From contig JAIPCZ010000023.1 in the NCBI GenBank assembly GCA_021737975.1, forward strand, positions 1-42,173: DNA of 42,173 nt, given 5' to 3'. This DNA is from Polaromonas sp. Lineage in GTDB: Bacteria > Pseudomonadota > Gammaproteobacteria > Burkholderiales > Burkholderiaceae_C. The position numbers and the translations under genes are program-made. The notes below the pieces were generated by a model. That model was not told the origin of the DNA. It did no database searches and worked only from the letters and a program-made list of their open reading frames with translations. Shown one piece after another: positions 25,756 through 33,700 of this stretch; the stretch's first letter is position 1, and every line of letters begins with the position of its first letter.

Positions 25756-27357
25756 TCAGGCTTTCGGGCTCAGGGTGGTGGGCAGGGCCTGCGCCAGCAT
25801 CTGGGGATAGTCACGGCTGAAGTGCAGGCCGCGGCTTTCATGGCGGGCCTGGGCGCTGCGCACGATCAGATCCGCCACCTGCACCAGGTTGCGCAGTTCG
25901 AGCATGTCACGGGTGACGTGAAAGAGGGCGTAAAACTCCTGCATTTCCGCCTGCAGCAGTTCCACGCGGTGGGCGGCGCGGTCAAGGCGTTTGTTGGTGC
26001 GCACGATGCCCACATAGTCCCACATGAAGCGGCGCAATTCGTCCCAGTTGTGCGAGATCACCACCGTCTCGTCAGCGTCAATGACCTGGCTGTCGTCCCA
26101 GGCCGGCAGGCTGGGGGTGGGCTTGCGTGTGCTGCGCTCGATGTCCTGGGCGGCCGCCTGGGCAAAGACCATACATTCCACCAACGAGTTGCTGGCCAGC
26201 CGGTTGGCGCCGTGCAAGCCGCTGCAGGCGGTCTCGCCAATGGCGTACAGGCCGTCGATGTCGGTGCGACCCTCCAGGTCCGCCAGTACACCGCCACAGG
26301 TGTAGTGGGCGGCCGGCACCACCGGAATGGGTTGCTTGGAAATGTCGATGCCGAGTTCCAGGCAGCGCGCGTAAATGTTGGGGAAATGCTCTTGCAGGAA
26401 GCTCAGAGGCTGGTGCGAGATGTCCAGATACACACAATCGAAACCGCCCTTTTTCATCTCGAAGTCGATGGCGCGCGCGACCACGTCGCGCGGGGCCAGT
26501 TCCAGGCGCGCATCGTGGGCGGGCATGAAGCGGGTGCCATCGGGCAGCAGCAGGCGGCCGCCCTCGCCGCGCACGGCCTCGCTGATCAGGAACGATTTGG
26601 CGTGCGGGTGGTACAGGCAGGTGGGGTGAAACTGGATGAACTCCATGTTTTGCACCCGGCAGCCGGCACGCCAGGCTGCCGCAATGCCGTCGCCGGTGGC
26701 GGTGTCGGGGTTGGTGGTGTAAAGGTAGACCTTGCCCGCGCCGCCTGTGGCCAGAATGGTTTGGGGCGCCTCGAAGGTGAGCACCTTGTCGGTGGCTTCG
26801 TCAAGCGCGTAAAGTCCCAGGCAGCGCTTGCCGGGCAGGCCCAGCTTGTCGGTGGTGATCAGGTCCACCAGCGTGTGCTGCTCGAACAGCGTGATGTTGG
26901 GCGTCTTTTGCACCTGCTCGATCAGCGTGCGCTGCACGGCGGCACCGGTGGCGTCGGTCACATGAACAATGCGCCGGGCACTGTGGCCACCCTCCCGGGT
27001 CAGGTGCAAATGGCCGTCTTCCTCGGAAAACGGCACGCCCAGGGTTTGCAGCCAGGCGATGGCGTTGGGCGCGTTTTCCACCACCCGGCGGGTCGCGGCC
27101 AGGTCGCACAGACCCGCACCGGCCACCAGCGTGTCGGCAATGTGGGCGTCGAAACTGTCGTCCTTGCTCCAAACCGCCGCGATACCACCCTGGGCCCAGC
27201 CGCTGGAGCCCTCGGAAACGGCGCGTTTGGTGATCACGGCCACGCGTTTGGTCGGAGCCAGCAACAAGGCAGAACTCAATCCAGCCAGGCCGCTGCCGAC
27301 GATCAGGACATCAAAGTGACGCGTCTCAGGGGCGGAAAGGGTTTCGCGAGAAGGCAT
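25756..27357 (-). CDS. nadB: L-aspartate oxidase
   Basis: NadB oxidises L-aspartate to iminoaspartate, which NadA converts to quinolinate for NAD synthesis. The 533-residue flavoprotein has the dinucleotide-binding motif [15 protein letters not shown] at residues ~21-35. [38 protein letters not shown] and the FAD/substrate block [19 protein letters not shown] are also present, and the C-terminal helical domain is complete. It sits 18 bases after scpA and 55 before panB, an unusual place because nadB more often neighbours nadA/nadC or rpoE. Its presence here ties NAD and CoA cofactor supply into one transcript. Confidence 0.96.
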   Translation of the reverse strand: MPSRETLSAPETRHFDVLIVGSGLAGLSSALLLAPTKRVAVITKRAVSEGSSGWAQGGIAAVWSKDDSFDAHIADTLVAGAGLCDLAATRRVVENAPNAIAWLQTLGVPFSEEDGHLHLTREGGHSARRIVHVTDATGAAVQRTLIEQVQKTPNITLFEQHTLVDLITTDKLGLPGKRCLGLYALDEATDKVLTFEAPQTILATGGAGKVYLYTTNPDTATGDGIAAAWRAGCRVQNMEFIQFHPTCLYHPHAKSFLISEAVRGEGGRLLLPDGTRFMPAHDARLELAPRDVVARAIDFEMKKGGFDCVYLDISHQPLSFLQEHFPNIYARCLELGIDISKQPIPVVPAAHYTCGGVLADLEGRTDIDGLYAIGETACSGLHGANRLASNSLVECMVFAQAAAQDIERSTRKPTPSLPAWDDSQVIDADETVVISHNWDELRRFMWDYVGIVRTNKRLDRAAHRVELLQAEMQEFYALFHVTRDMLELRNLVQVADLIVRSAQARHESRGLHFSRDYPQMLAQALPTTLSPKA

Positions 27358-27375
27358 GAAGAGTCCCGATGGGGT

Positions 27376-28224
27376 TTATGAGGGGGTATAGGCCAGCCGC
27401 ACGTAAATAGGCGCAAAGGCTTCTGCCTGGGTGATGTCGATCAGGGTTTCCTTGGCCAACTCAAGCAGTGCAATGAAGGTGACCACCAGCACCGGTGTGC
27501 CTTTTTCGGGGTCAAACAGCGTTTCAAACTCGACAAAGCGCCGGCCCTGCAGTTTTTTCAGAACCATGCTCATGTGCTCGCGCACCGAGAGTTCCTCGCG
27601 GGTGATCCGGTGGTGTTGCACCAGCGTGGCGCGCTTCAGAATGGCCTGCCAGGCTTCCTGCAGGTCACTCAAGGCAACGTCGGGAAAACGCGGCGTCAGG
27701 GACTGCTCGATATAGACCTGGGCGCGCAGAAAATCGCGACCCAACTGGGGCAGGGCGTTGAGCGCGGCTGCAGCGAGCTTCATCTGTTCGTATTCCAGCA
27801 GGCGGCGCACCAGTTCGGCGCGCGGGTCTTCGGCCTCCTGGCCGTTGGCCACCTGCCTGGGCGGCAACAGCATGCGCGACTTGATCTCGATGAGCATCGC
27901 GGCCATCAGCAGGTATTCGGCAGCCAACTCCAGGTTGCGGTGGCGAATCTCGTCCACATAGGTCAGGTACTGGCGCGTCAGGCCCGCCATGGGAATGTCG
28001 AGGATGTTGAAGTTCTGCTTGCGAATCAGGTACAGCAGCAAATCCAGCGGGCCTTCAAAGGCCTCCAGAAAGACCTCCAGCGCATCCGGCGGGATGTACA
28101 AATCCTGCGGCAGCGCAAAGAGCGGCTCGCCGTAGAGTCGCGCCACGGCGACCTGGTCCACCACCATGGGCATGTCCGCCAAGGTCAAGCTGTCGCCAGC
28201 GTTCAGCGAGGCTGTGTCAACCAT
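27376..28224 (-). CDS. scpA: Segregation and condensation protein A
   Basis: ScpA is the kleisin subunit that bridges SMC heads and pairs with ScpB in chromosome condensation. The 282-residue protein has the kleisin N-terminal core FEGPLDLLLYLIRKQNFNILDIPM, which contacts the SMC neck. The middle helix LELAAEYLLMAAMLIEIKSRMLLP and a C-terminal winged-helix region (VTFIALLELAKETLIDITQ) complete the family layout. An N-terminal extension of ~45 residues is common in Burkholderiales. It follows the DUF3460 gene and is followed by nadB on the same strand. scpB is not in the window. Confidence 0.95.
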   Translation of the reverse strand: MVDTASLNAGDSLTLADMPMVVDQVAVARLYGEPLFALPQDLYIPPDALEVFLEAFEGPLDLLLYLIRKQNFNILDIPMAGLTRQYLTYVDEIRHRNLELAAEYLLMAAMLIEIKSRMLLPPRQVANGQEAEDPRAELVRRLLEYEQMKLAAAALNALPQLGRDFLRAQVYIEQSLTPRFPDVALSDLQEAWQAILKRATLVQHHRITREELSVREHMSMVLKKLQGRRFVEFETLFDPEKGTPVLVVTFIALLELAKETLIDITQAEAFAPIYVRLAYTPS

Positions 28225-28289
28225 GGAAGCCTTGCGATGCTATGTGGGATCCAGCGGCCTGCCCCTGTCGCAAGGGCTGTTGGCAACGA

Positions 28290-28499
28290 CTATTTTTTGC
28301 CTTCGGTCAGATAGACGTAGGGCTGTTGCGCCACCCGCGCGGCACGGTACTCTGTCCAGGCCTCACGATTCACCGGCTTGTCCCACAGCAACTCACGGCC
28401 CTGGCGCTGGCGGGCTTCGATGCCGGGGTCTTTGGCAACGAGCTGGCCGATGAACTGGGTGACATCGGATTGGTACAGGGGGCGGTAAAAAATGTGCAT
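28290..28499 (-). CDS. DUF3460 family small protein
   Basis: The 69-residue protein starts MHIFYRPLYQSDVTQFI and contains RQGRELLWDKPVN followed by a Tyr-rich end (QPYVYLTEGKK). This is the DUF3460 pattern found next to scpA and panB/panC in Burkholderiales. Function unknown; it is soluble and charged. The ATG at 28499 with GAGG upstream is preferred to an in-frame start 19 codons earlier, because the family begins at this point. It is probably the first gene of the scpA-nadB-panB-panC transcript and is divergent from the hyf-like operon. Confidence 0.85.
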   Translation of the reverse strand: MHIFYRPLYQSDVTQFIGQLVAKDPGIEARQRQGRELLWDKPVNREAWTEYRAARVAQQPYVYLTEGKK

Positions 28500-28547
28500 G
28501 GGGGTGACCTCTTGGACAGATTCTAACGGCGTGCGCTGTCGCCATAG

Positions 28548-28604
28548 CTTAATCAATTTAAGTCGGGTGTAATATCCGTTCCCATACTTTCACCGACACC
28601 CGAC
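28548..28604. promoter_or_regulatory. Palindrome and 5'-leader hairpin before the hyf-like operon
   Basis: CTTAA-N5-TTAAG (28548-28562) is a 15-bp palindrome in the AT-rich spacer between the divergent operons and could be an operator. Directly next to it, GTCGGGTGT (28562-28570) and ACACCCGAC (28596-28604) form a perfect 9-bp hairpin that ends seven bases before the hyfB-like ATG. A TAATAT (28570-28575) could serve as a -10 element. No ordinary ribosome site precedes the start, so the hairpin may influence translation. Confidence 0.45.
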
Positions 28605-28611
28605 CCGGCCC

Positions 28612-30636
28612 ATGACCTCTTTTAACCACCCCGCAACCTGGGTCCATCTGGATTGGGTACTGGTCGTGGTGGTGGCTTGGTTGCTGATAGGGGTGCTCGG
28701 CGTGCTGGCGCTGCGGCGTTTCAGGCTCGTGGCCATTGTGCTGTTTCCGGTTGGCGCGGTTTTCTCGGTGCTGCTGATGGGGGTGGCCTTGAGTGCGGTC
28801 TTCAGCGACCCCGAAATCGCCGTGCTGCCGCTGGGCCTGCCACAACTCCCTTTCCATTTGCGTCTGGACAGCTTGTCGGCCTTCTTTTTGCTCCTGATTG
28901 GCGGTGTTTCTGCGGGTGTCTCCACCTTTGCTGCCGGTTACTTTCGCCAGGGCGAGGGCACGCCGCCTGGCCTCATCTGTCTGGAGTACCACGTGTTCCT
29001 GGCCAGCATTGCCATGGTGGTGCTGGCTGACGATGCCTATGTCTTTATGGTGGCCTGGGAAACCATGGCGTTTTCGTCCTTCTTTCTGGTGCTGGCCAAC
29101 CACCGCATTCCTGAAATCCGCAACGCCGGCTACATCTACATGCTGATTGCGCACATTGGCGCCCTGGGCATTCTGCTGTGTTTTGGCTTGCTGCAGGCCA
29201 ATACGGGTGACTACACCTTTGCCAACATGCGCGCGCAGCATCTCACGCCCTTCTGGGGTTCAGTCGCGTTTGTGCTGGCGGTGTTTGGCTTTGGCGCCAA
29301 GGCGGGCTTGTTGCCCTTACACGTCTGGCTGCCCGAGGCACATCCGGCGGCGCCATCGCCATTTTCAGCGCTGATGAGCGGCGTCATGCTCAAGATCGCG
29401 CTTTATGGACTGCTTCGCGTGGCCTTTGATTTGTTGCAGGAGCAGATCTGGTGGTGGGGCGTGCTGCTGATGGGGCTGGGCTTGATCACCGCGCTGTTTG
29501 GCGTGGTGTTCTCGACCGTGCAAGTGGAAATGAAGCGCTTGCTGGCCTACTCGAGCATTGAAAACATCGGGCTCATGTGTGCGGGCCTGGGCTTGTCGCT
29601 GTTGTTTCTGGCCTATGACATGAAGGCGCTGTCGGCCCTGGCACTGACCGCGTCCCTGTACCAGATGCTGGCCCACGCCTTTTTCAAGAGCCTGCTGTTT
29701 TGCAGCACCGGCGCGGTGATGCATGCCACCGGTGAGCGCAGCCTGGGCAAACTCGGCGGCCTGATGCGCTACATGCCCTGGGTGGCCTGGCCCACCCTGA
29801 TCGGGGCGCTGGCCTGTGCCGGTTTGCCACCGTTTGGCGGCTTTGTGGCCGAATGGCTGCTGCTGCAAAGTTTTCTGTTTACCACCGGTTTGCCCAGTTC
29901 TTTCCTGGACATGCTGGTGCCTGTGATGGCCGCGCTGATTGCGCTGATCGCGGCGCTCTCGGGCTACACCATGGTCAAGTATTTTGGTGTGATTTTCCTG
30001 GGTCAACCGCGCGAGGAGAGCCTGTGCAAAGCGCACGACGCCGGCCCCTGGGAGCGTTTGGGCATGTTGTGGCTGGTGGCGGGTTGTGTGGTGCTTGGCC
30101 TGTTTCCGATCCAGATCATTGCCCTGCTTGCCCCGGCCACCCAATTGCTGGTGGGCGCGGGGCTGGCGCACACGGTTTCTGAGAGCGGCTGGCTGCTGGT
30201 GCCTGTGAGTGTCGAGCGCGCCAGCTACGCGCCCGCCATCTTTTTGCTGGGTGTGCTGGCCAGCTTTGGCCTGGCATTTATGCTGGTGCGCAGGTTCTAC
30301 CACGGGCGCATGCGCCGGGTGCCACCCTGGGACTGTGGTTATCCGTGGCAAACGCCCCGCATGCAGGACACCGCCGAAGGTTTTGGCCAACCGATCCGGC
30401 AGATCTTCGAACCCTTTTTTCGCATCAAGCGCCAACTCCCGAGCGCCTTCGATGCGCAGCCGAGTTACAAGGTCACGCTGGAAGACCCGCTCTGGTACTG
30501 GCTGTACCTGCCGGTCGCGGCCCTGGTTGAGCGTGTCTCCAGAATCGTCGGGCTGCTGCAGCAGGGCCGCATTTCGGTCTACCTGATGTACAGTTTTGTC
30601 ACGCTGATCGTGGTCTTGCTGGTGGTGAAGCGATGA
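28612..30636 (+). CDS. hyfB: Hydrogenase-4/complex I-like antiporter subunit (HyfB-like)
   Basis: This is a Mrp/NuoL-type proton- or sodium-translocating membrane subunit of a complex related to group 4 hydrogenases. The 674 residues match HyfB (~670). Key charged residues are kept: a membrane glutamate in VAWETMAFSSF and a lysine in FGAKAGLLPLHVWLPEAHPAAPSPFSA. Another lies in MKRLLAYSSIENIGL. The C-terminal part carries the HyfB-specific WDCGYPWQTPRMQDTAEGFGQPIR and a final membrane helix. It is the first of six genes with overlapping or near-overlapping junctions; its stop overlaps the hyfC start at 30633. The symbol marks homology, not proven hydrogenase function. Confidence 0.9.
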   Translation: MTSFNHPATWVHLDWVLVVVVAWLLIGVLGVLALRRFRLVAIVLFPVGAVFSVLLMGVALSAVFSDPEIAVLPLGLPQLPFHLRLDSLSAFFLLLIGGVSAGVSTFAAGYFRQGEGTPPGLICLEYHVFLASIAMVVLADDAYVFMVAWETMAFSSFFLVLANHRIPEIRNAGYIYMLIAHIGALGILLCFGLLQANTGDYTFANMRAQHLTPFWGSVAFVLAVFGFGAKAGLLPLHVWLPEAHPAAPSPFSALMSGVMLKIALYGLLRVAFDLLQEQIWWWGVLLMGLGLITALFGVVFSTVQVEMKRLLAYSSIENIGLMCAGLGLSLLFLAYDMKALSALALTASLYQMLAHAFFKSLLFCSTGAVMHATGERSLGKLGGLMRYMPWVAWPTLIGALACAGLPPFGGFVAEWLLLQSFLFTTGLPSSFLDMLVPVMAALIALIAALSGYTMVKYFGVIFLGQPREESLCKAHDAGPWERLGMLWLVAGCVVLGLFPIQIIALLAPATQLLVGAGLAHTVSESGWLLVPVSVERASYAPAIFLLGVLASFGLAFMLVRRFYHGRMRRVPPWDCGYPWQTPRMQDTAEGFGQPIRQIFEPFFRIKRQLPSAFDAQPSYKVTLEDPLWYWLYLPVAALVERVSRIVGLLQQGRISVYLMYSFVTLIVVLLVVKR

Positions 30637-31583
30637 GCTGGATCGGCGTCTTTTCGCAACTGCTGGCACTGGTGACCGCGCTGTTGCTGGCACCGCTGCT
30701 CACGGGCTGGGTCAACCAGTGCCGCGCGCTGCTGCAAAACAAGTCGGCACCCGGCCTGCTGCAACCCTACCGCATGCTGCACAAGCTGTTCAACAAGGAA
30801 TCGCTCATGGCCGAGCATGCCTCGCCGCTGTACCGCACCGCGCCCTACCTCATTTTCAGTTGTATGCTGCTGGCCTGCGCCATCGTGCCCACGCTGTCGA
30901 CCGACCTGCCGCTGTCGCCGGCCGCCGACGCGATTGCGCTGGTCGGCTTGTTTGCGCTGGCGCGGGTCTTTATCTCACTGGCTGCCATGGATGTCGGCAC
31001 GGCTTTTGGCTCCTTGGGCGCGCGCCGTGAAATGCTGGTGGGCTTCCTGGCCGAGCCGGCCCTGCTGATGGTGCTGTTTTGCGCGTCCATGATCACGCGC
31101 TCCACCTCGCTGACCACCATGGTTGAAACGCTGGCACACCGGGAACTGGCCATTTACCCGAGCTTGCTGCTGGCGGGCGTGGCCTTCACCATGGTGTCGC
31201 TGGCCGAGAACGCCCGGGTGCCGGTGGACAACCCTGACACCCACCTTGAACTCACCATGATCCACGAGGCCATGATCCTGGAGTATTCGGCACGCCACCT
31301 GGCGCTGCTCGAATGGGCCGCGAGCCTGAAACTGTTTGCCTACTCCTGCATTGGCCTGGCGCTGTTTTTCCCCTGGGGCGTGGCCGATGCCAGCTCGCCG
31401 GTGGTGCTCTTGCTGGCCTTGCCCTTCCTGGTGGTCAAGCTCGCGGTGGGCGGCGTGGTGCTGGCCCTGATCGAAACCCTGAGCGCCAAGATGCGGATCT
31501 TCCGAGTGCCCGAGTTCCTGGGCACGGCCTTTCTGGTGGCGGTGATTGGTTTGCTCGTCAATGTCTTGCTGGGGGCCGGATGA
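30633..31583 (+). CDS. hyfC: Hydrogenase-4/complex I-like membrane anchor (HyfC/NuoH-like)
   Basis: The 316-residue protein is the NuoH/HyfC-type subunit that docks the peripheral arm and forms the entry of the ion path. It has about eight membrane helices. The conserved cytoplasmic loop is visible as LAENARVPVDNPDTHLELTMIHEAMILEYS, rich in the acids that couple redox chemistry to ion movement. KSAPGLLQPYRMLHKLFNKE near residue 45 is also typical. Start and stop both overlap neighbouring genes (ATGA type), indicating tight stoichiometry with HyfB and HyfE. Confidence 0.92.
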   Translation: MSWIGVFSQLLALVTALLLAPLLTGWVNQCRALLQNKSAPGLLQPYRMLHKLFNKESLMAEHASPLYRTAPYLIFSCMLLACAIVPTLSTDLPLSPAADAIALVGLFALARVFISLAAMDVGTAFGSLGARREMLVGFLAEPALLMVLFCASMITRSTSLTTMVETLAHRELAIYPSLLLAGVAFTMVSLAENARVPVDNPDTHLELTMIHEAMILEYSARHLALLEWAASLKLFAYSCIGLALFFPWGVADASSPVVLLLALPFLVVKLAVGGVVLALIETLSAKMRIFRVPEFLGTAFLVAVIGLLVNVLLGAG

Positions 31584-32245
31584 TCAAATTTGCACCCCAG
31601 CTGATCAACCTTTTTGCCACCCTGATCCTGCTGCTGTCGTTTGCCATGATTTCGCAGCGGCGCATTGTCTCGCTGATCAACCTGTTCATGATGCAGGGCG
31701 TGGCCCTGGTCATCACCTCGTTCTTGCTGGCTTACGCGACAAACCAGCCCGACCTTTATGTGTCGGGTGCGCTCACGCTGGTGCTCAAGGTAATTTTGAT
31801 TCCCTGGATGCTGCACCGGATGATTCGCAAGCTCAATGTGCGCTGGGACGTCGAGACGCTGCTCAACGTGCCCACCACCATGCTGGTGGGCATTGCGCTG
31901 GTGATCTTTTCGTTCAGCCTGGCGCTGCCGGTATCCAGGCTGTCGAGCTCGCTCGCGGGCGGCTCGCTTGGCATTGCCTTGTCCTGCGTGATGCTGTCGT
32001 TCTTGATGCTGATCACACGCTCCAAGGCGGTGCCCCAGGTGATCGGCTTCCTGTCGATGGAAAACGGCCTCATTTTTGCCGCCACGGCGGTCACCAATGG
32101 CATGCCAATGATCGTGGAATTCGGCATTGCGCTCGACGTGCTGGTGGGTGTGCTGATTCTGGGCGTCTTCATGTTTCAGATCCGCGAGAAATTTGACACG
32201 CTGGACATCCACCACCTTGAAACCCTCAAGGACGATTCAGCATGA
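31580..32245 (+). CDS. hyfE: Hydrogenase-4 component E-like membrane subunit
   Basis: The 221-residue protein has about six to seven membrane helices and matches HyfE in length (~216). HyfE is a small membrane subunit whose N-terminal half resembles NuoK/MrpC. Typical parts are MISQRRIVSLINLFMMQGVAL at the N-terminus, LKVILIPWMLHRMI in the middle, and SMENGLIFAATAVTNGMPMIVEFGIALDVLVG with two membrane acids near the C-terminus. The start at 31580 overlaps the hyfC stop, and the stop overlaps the hyfF ATG. The frame is open upstream into hyfC but that is coincidental. Confidence 0.9.
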   Translation: MIKFAPQLINLFATLILLLSFAMISQRRIVSLINLFMMQGVALVITSFLLAYATNQPDLYVSGALTLVLKVILIPWMLHRMIRKLNVRWDVETLLNVPTTMLVGIALVIFSFSLALPVSRLSSSLAGGSLGIALSCVMLSFLMLITRSKAVPQVIGFLSMENGLIFAATAVTNGMPMIVEFGIALDVLVGVLILGVFMFQIREKFDTLDIHHLETLKDDSA

Positions 32246-33696
32246 CCCCCTTGTTTTTTGTTCTGGGTGTGCCGCTGCTGGGGGGGCTGGTCCTGGCGCT
32301 GCTTGGCCACCGAGCCTACGCGCGCGACATCAACGTGGCGTTCAGTTTGCTGACTTTTCTGGCCGCCTGCATGCTCACGGCGCAGGTGATGGACCATGGG
32401 CCCCAGCTGGTCTGGCACCAGCAGTTTTACATCGACCCGCTCAATGTGTTCCTGGTCACGCTCACTGCCTTTGTCGGCCTCACCACCGCCATTTTTTCGC
32501 GGCCCTACATGCGCGTCGAGCAGGACCACGGCAAGATGACACCCGCGCGCATGCGCCTGTACCACAGCATGTACCAGCTGTTCAGCTTCACCATGCTGCT
32601 GGGCTTCACCACCAACAACCTGGGCATCATCTGGGTCGCCATGGAAGCCGCCACCCTGACCACCGTGCTGCTGGTCAGCGTCTACCGCACCACCGCCAGC
32701 CTGGAGGCTGCCTGGAAGTATTTCATCTTGTGCGGCGTGGGTATTGCGCAGGCGCTGTTTGGCACCATCCTGATGTACATGGCCGCTGAAAAGGTGCTTG
32801 GCCCCGAGCACGCCACCCTGCTCTGGACCGGCCTCAACGACATCAAGGGCCAGCTCGACCCCACCATCGTGTCGCTGGCCTTTGTGTTCCTGCTGATTGG
32901 CTACGGCACCAAAATCGGCCTGGTGCCCTTGCACAGCTGGCTGCCCGACGCCCATGCCGAGGGCCCGACGCCGGTGTCGGCGGTGCTTTCGGGGCTGCTG
33001 CTCAACGTGGCCATGTACGCGGTGCTGCGCACCAAGGTGCTTACTGACGGTGCCCTGGGCACGGCCATGGCGGGCCAGCTGATGATGGGCTTTGGCCTGC
33101 TGTCGGTCACGGTGGCGGCGTTCTTCCTGTCCCGGCAAAAAGACGTCAAGCGCATGTTTTCGTACTCAAGCATCGAGCACATGGGCCTGATCACCTTTGC
33201 CTTCGGCATGGGCGGGCCGGTGGCCAACTTTGCCGGGCTGTTGCACATGACGGTGCACTCGCTGGTCAAGTCCGCCATCTTCTTCACGGTCGGCCATGCC
33301 ACGCAAAAGGCCGGCACCCAGCTGATGAGCGAGATCCGCGGCCTCATCAAGGTCAACCCCACCGTGGGCTGGGGCCTCATGCTGGGTGTCATGGCGATTC
33401 TGGGCATGCCGCCGTTCGGCGTCTTTGCCAGCGAGTTCCTCATCCTGACCACCGCCATGCGCGAGCAGCCCTGGGCCGCGCCCTTCCTGTTTCTGGCGCT
33501 CGGCGTGGCCTTTGCCTCCATCCTGATCCGGGTGTTGCCCATGGTGTTTGGCGACTCCAGCCTGAAGCCGCTGGCGCATCCGCCGGCCCTGGTCCCGGTG
33601 TTTCTGCACCTGGCGCTGGCCCTGGTGCTGGGCCTGTACATCCCCCCTTATTTAAACGGCTGGTACGTGCAAGCGGCCAGCATGCTGGGAGGCTAG
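32242..33696 (+). CDS. hyfF: Hydrogenase-4/complex I-like antiporter subunit (HyfF-like)
   Basis: This is the second Mrp/NuoM-type ion-translocating subunit of the complex. The 484-residue protein has about 13-14 membrane helices. The conserved glutamate is in IIWVAMEAATLTTVLLVS. The lysine and histidine of the ion path are in YGTKIGLVPLHSWLPDAHAEGPTPVSAVLSG, and a further lysine is in DVKRMFSYSSIEHMGLI. It is shorter than E. coli HyfF (~526). With HyfB it gives the complex two antiporter modules; a third (HyfD) is absent from the locus. It is followed by hyfG after four bases. Confidence 0.91.
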   Translation: MTPLFFVLGVPLLGGLVLALLGHRAYARDINVAFSLLTFLAACMLTAQVMDHGPQLVWHQQFYIDPLNVFLVTLTAFVGLTTAIFSRPYMRVEQDHGKMTPARMRLYHSMYQLFSFTMLLGFTTNNLGIIWVAMEAATLTTVLLVSVYRTTASLEAAWKYFILCGVGIAQALFGTILMYMAAEKVLGPEHATLLWTGLNDIKGQLDPTIVSLAFVFLLIGYGTKIGLVPLHSWLPDAHAEGPTPVSAVLSGLLLNVAMYAVLRTKVLTDGALGTAMAGQLMMGFGLLSVTVAAFFLSRQKDVKRMFSYSSIEHMGLITFAFGMGGPVANFAGLLHMTVHSLVKSAIFFTVGHATQKAGTQLMSEIRGLIKVNPTVGWGLMLGVMAILGMPPFGVFASEFLILTTAMREQPWAAPFLFLALGVAFASILIRVLPMVFGDSSLKPLAHPPALVPVFLHLALALVLGLYIPPYLNGWYVQAASMLGG

Positions 33697-33700
33697 TCGC

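Noticed and set aside
28548..28562. Possible FNR/ANR site in the hyf-like promoter region
   Set aside because: Only one ATCAA half-site is present; the TTGAT partner at the required spacing is absent. The CTTAA palindrome is reported without naming a regulator.
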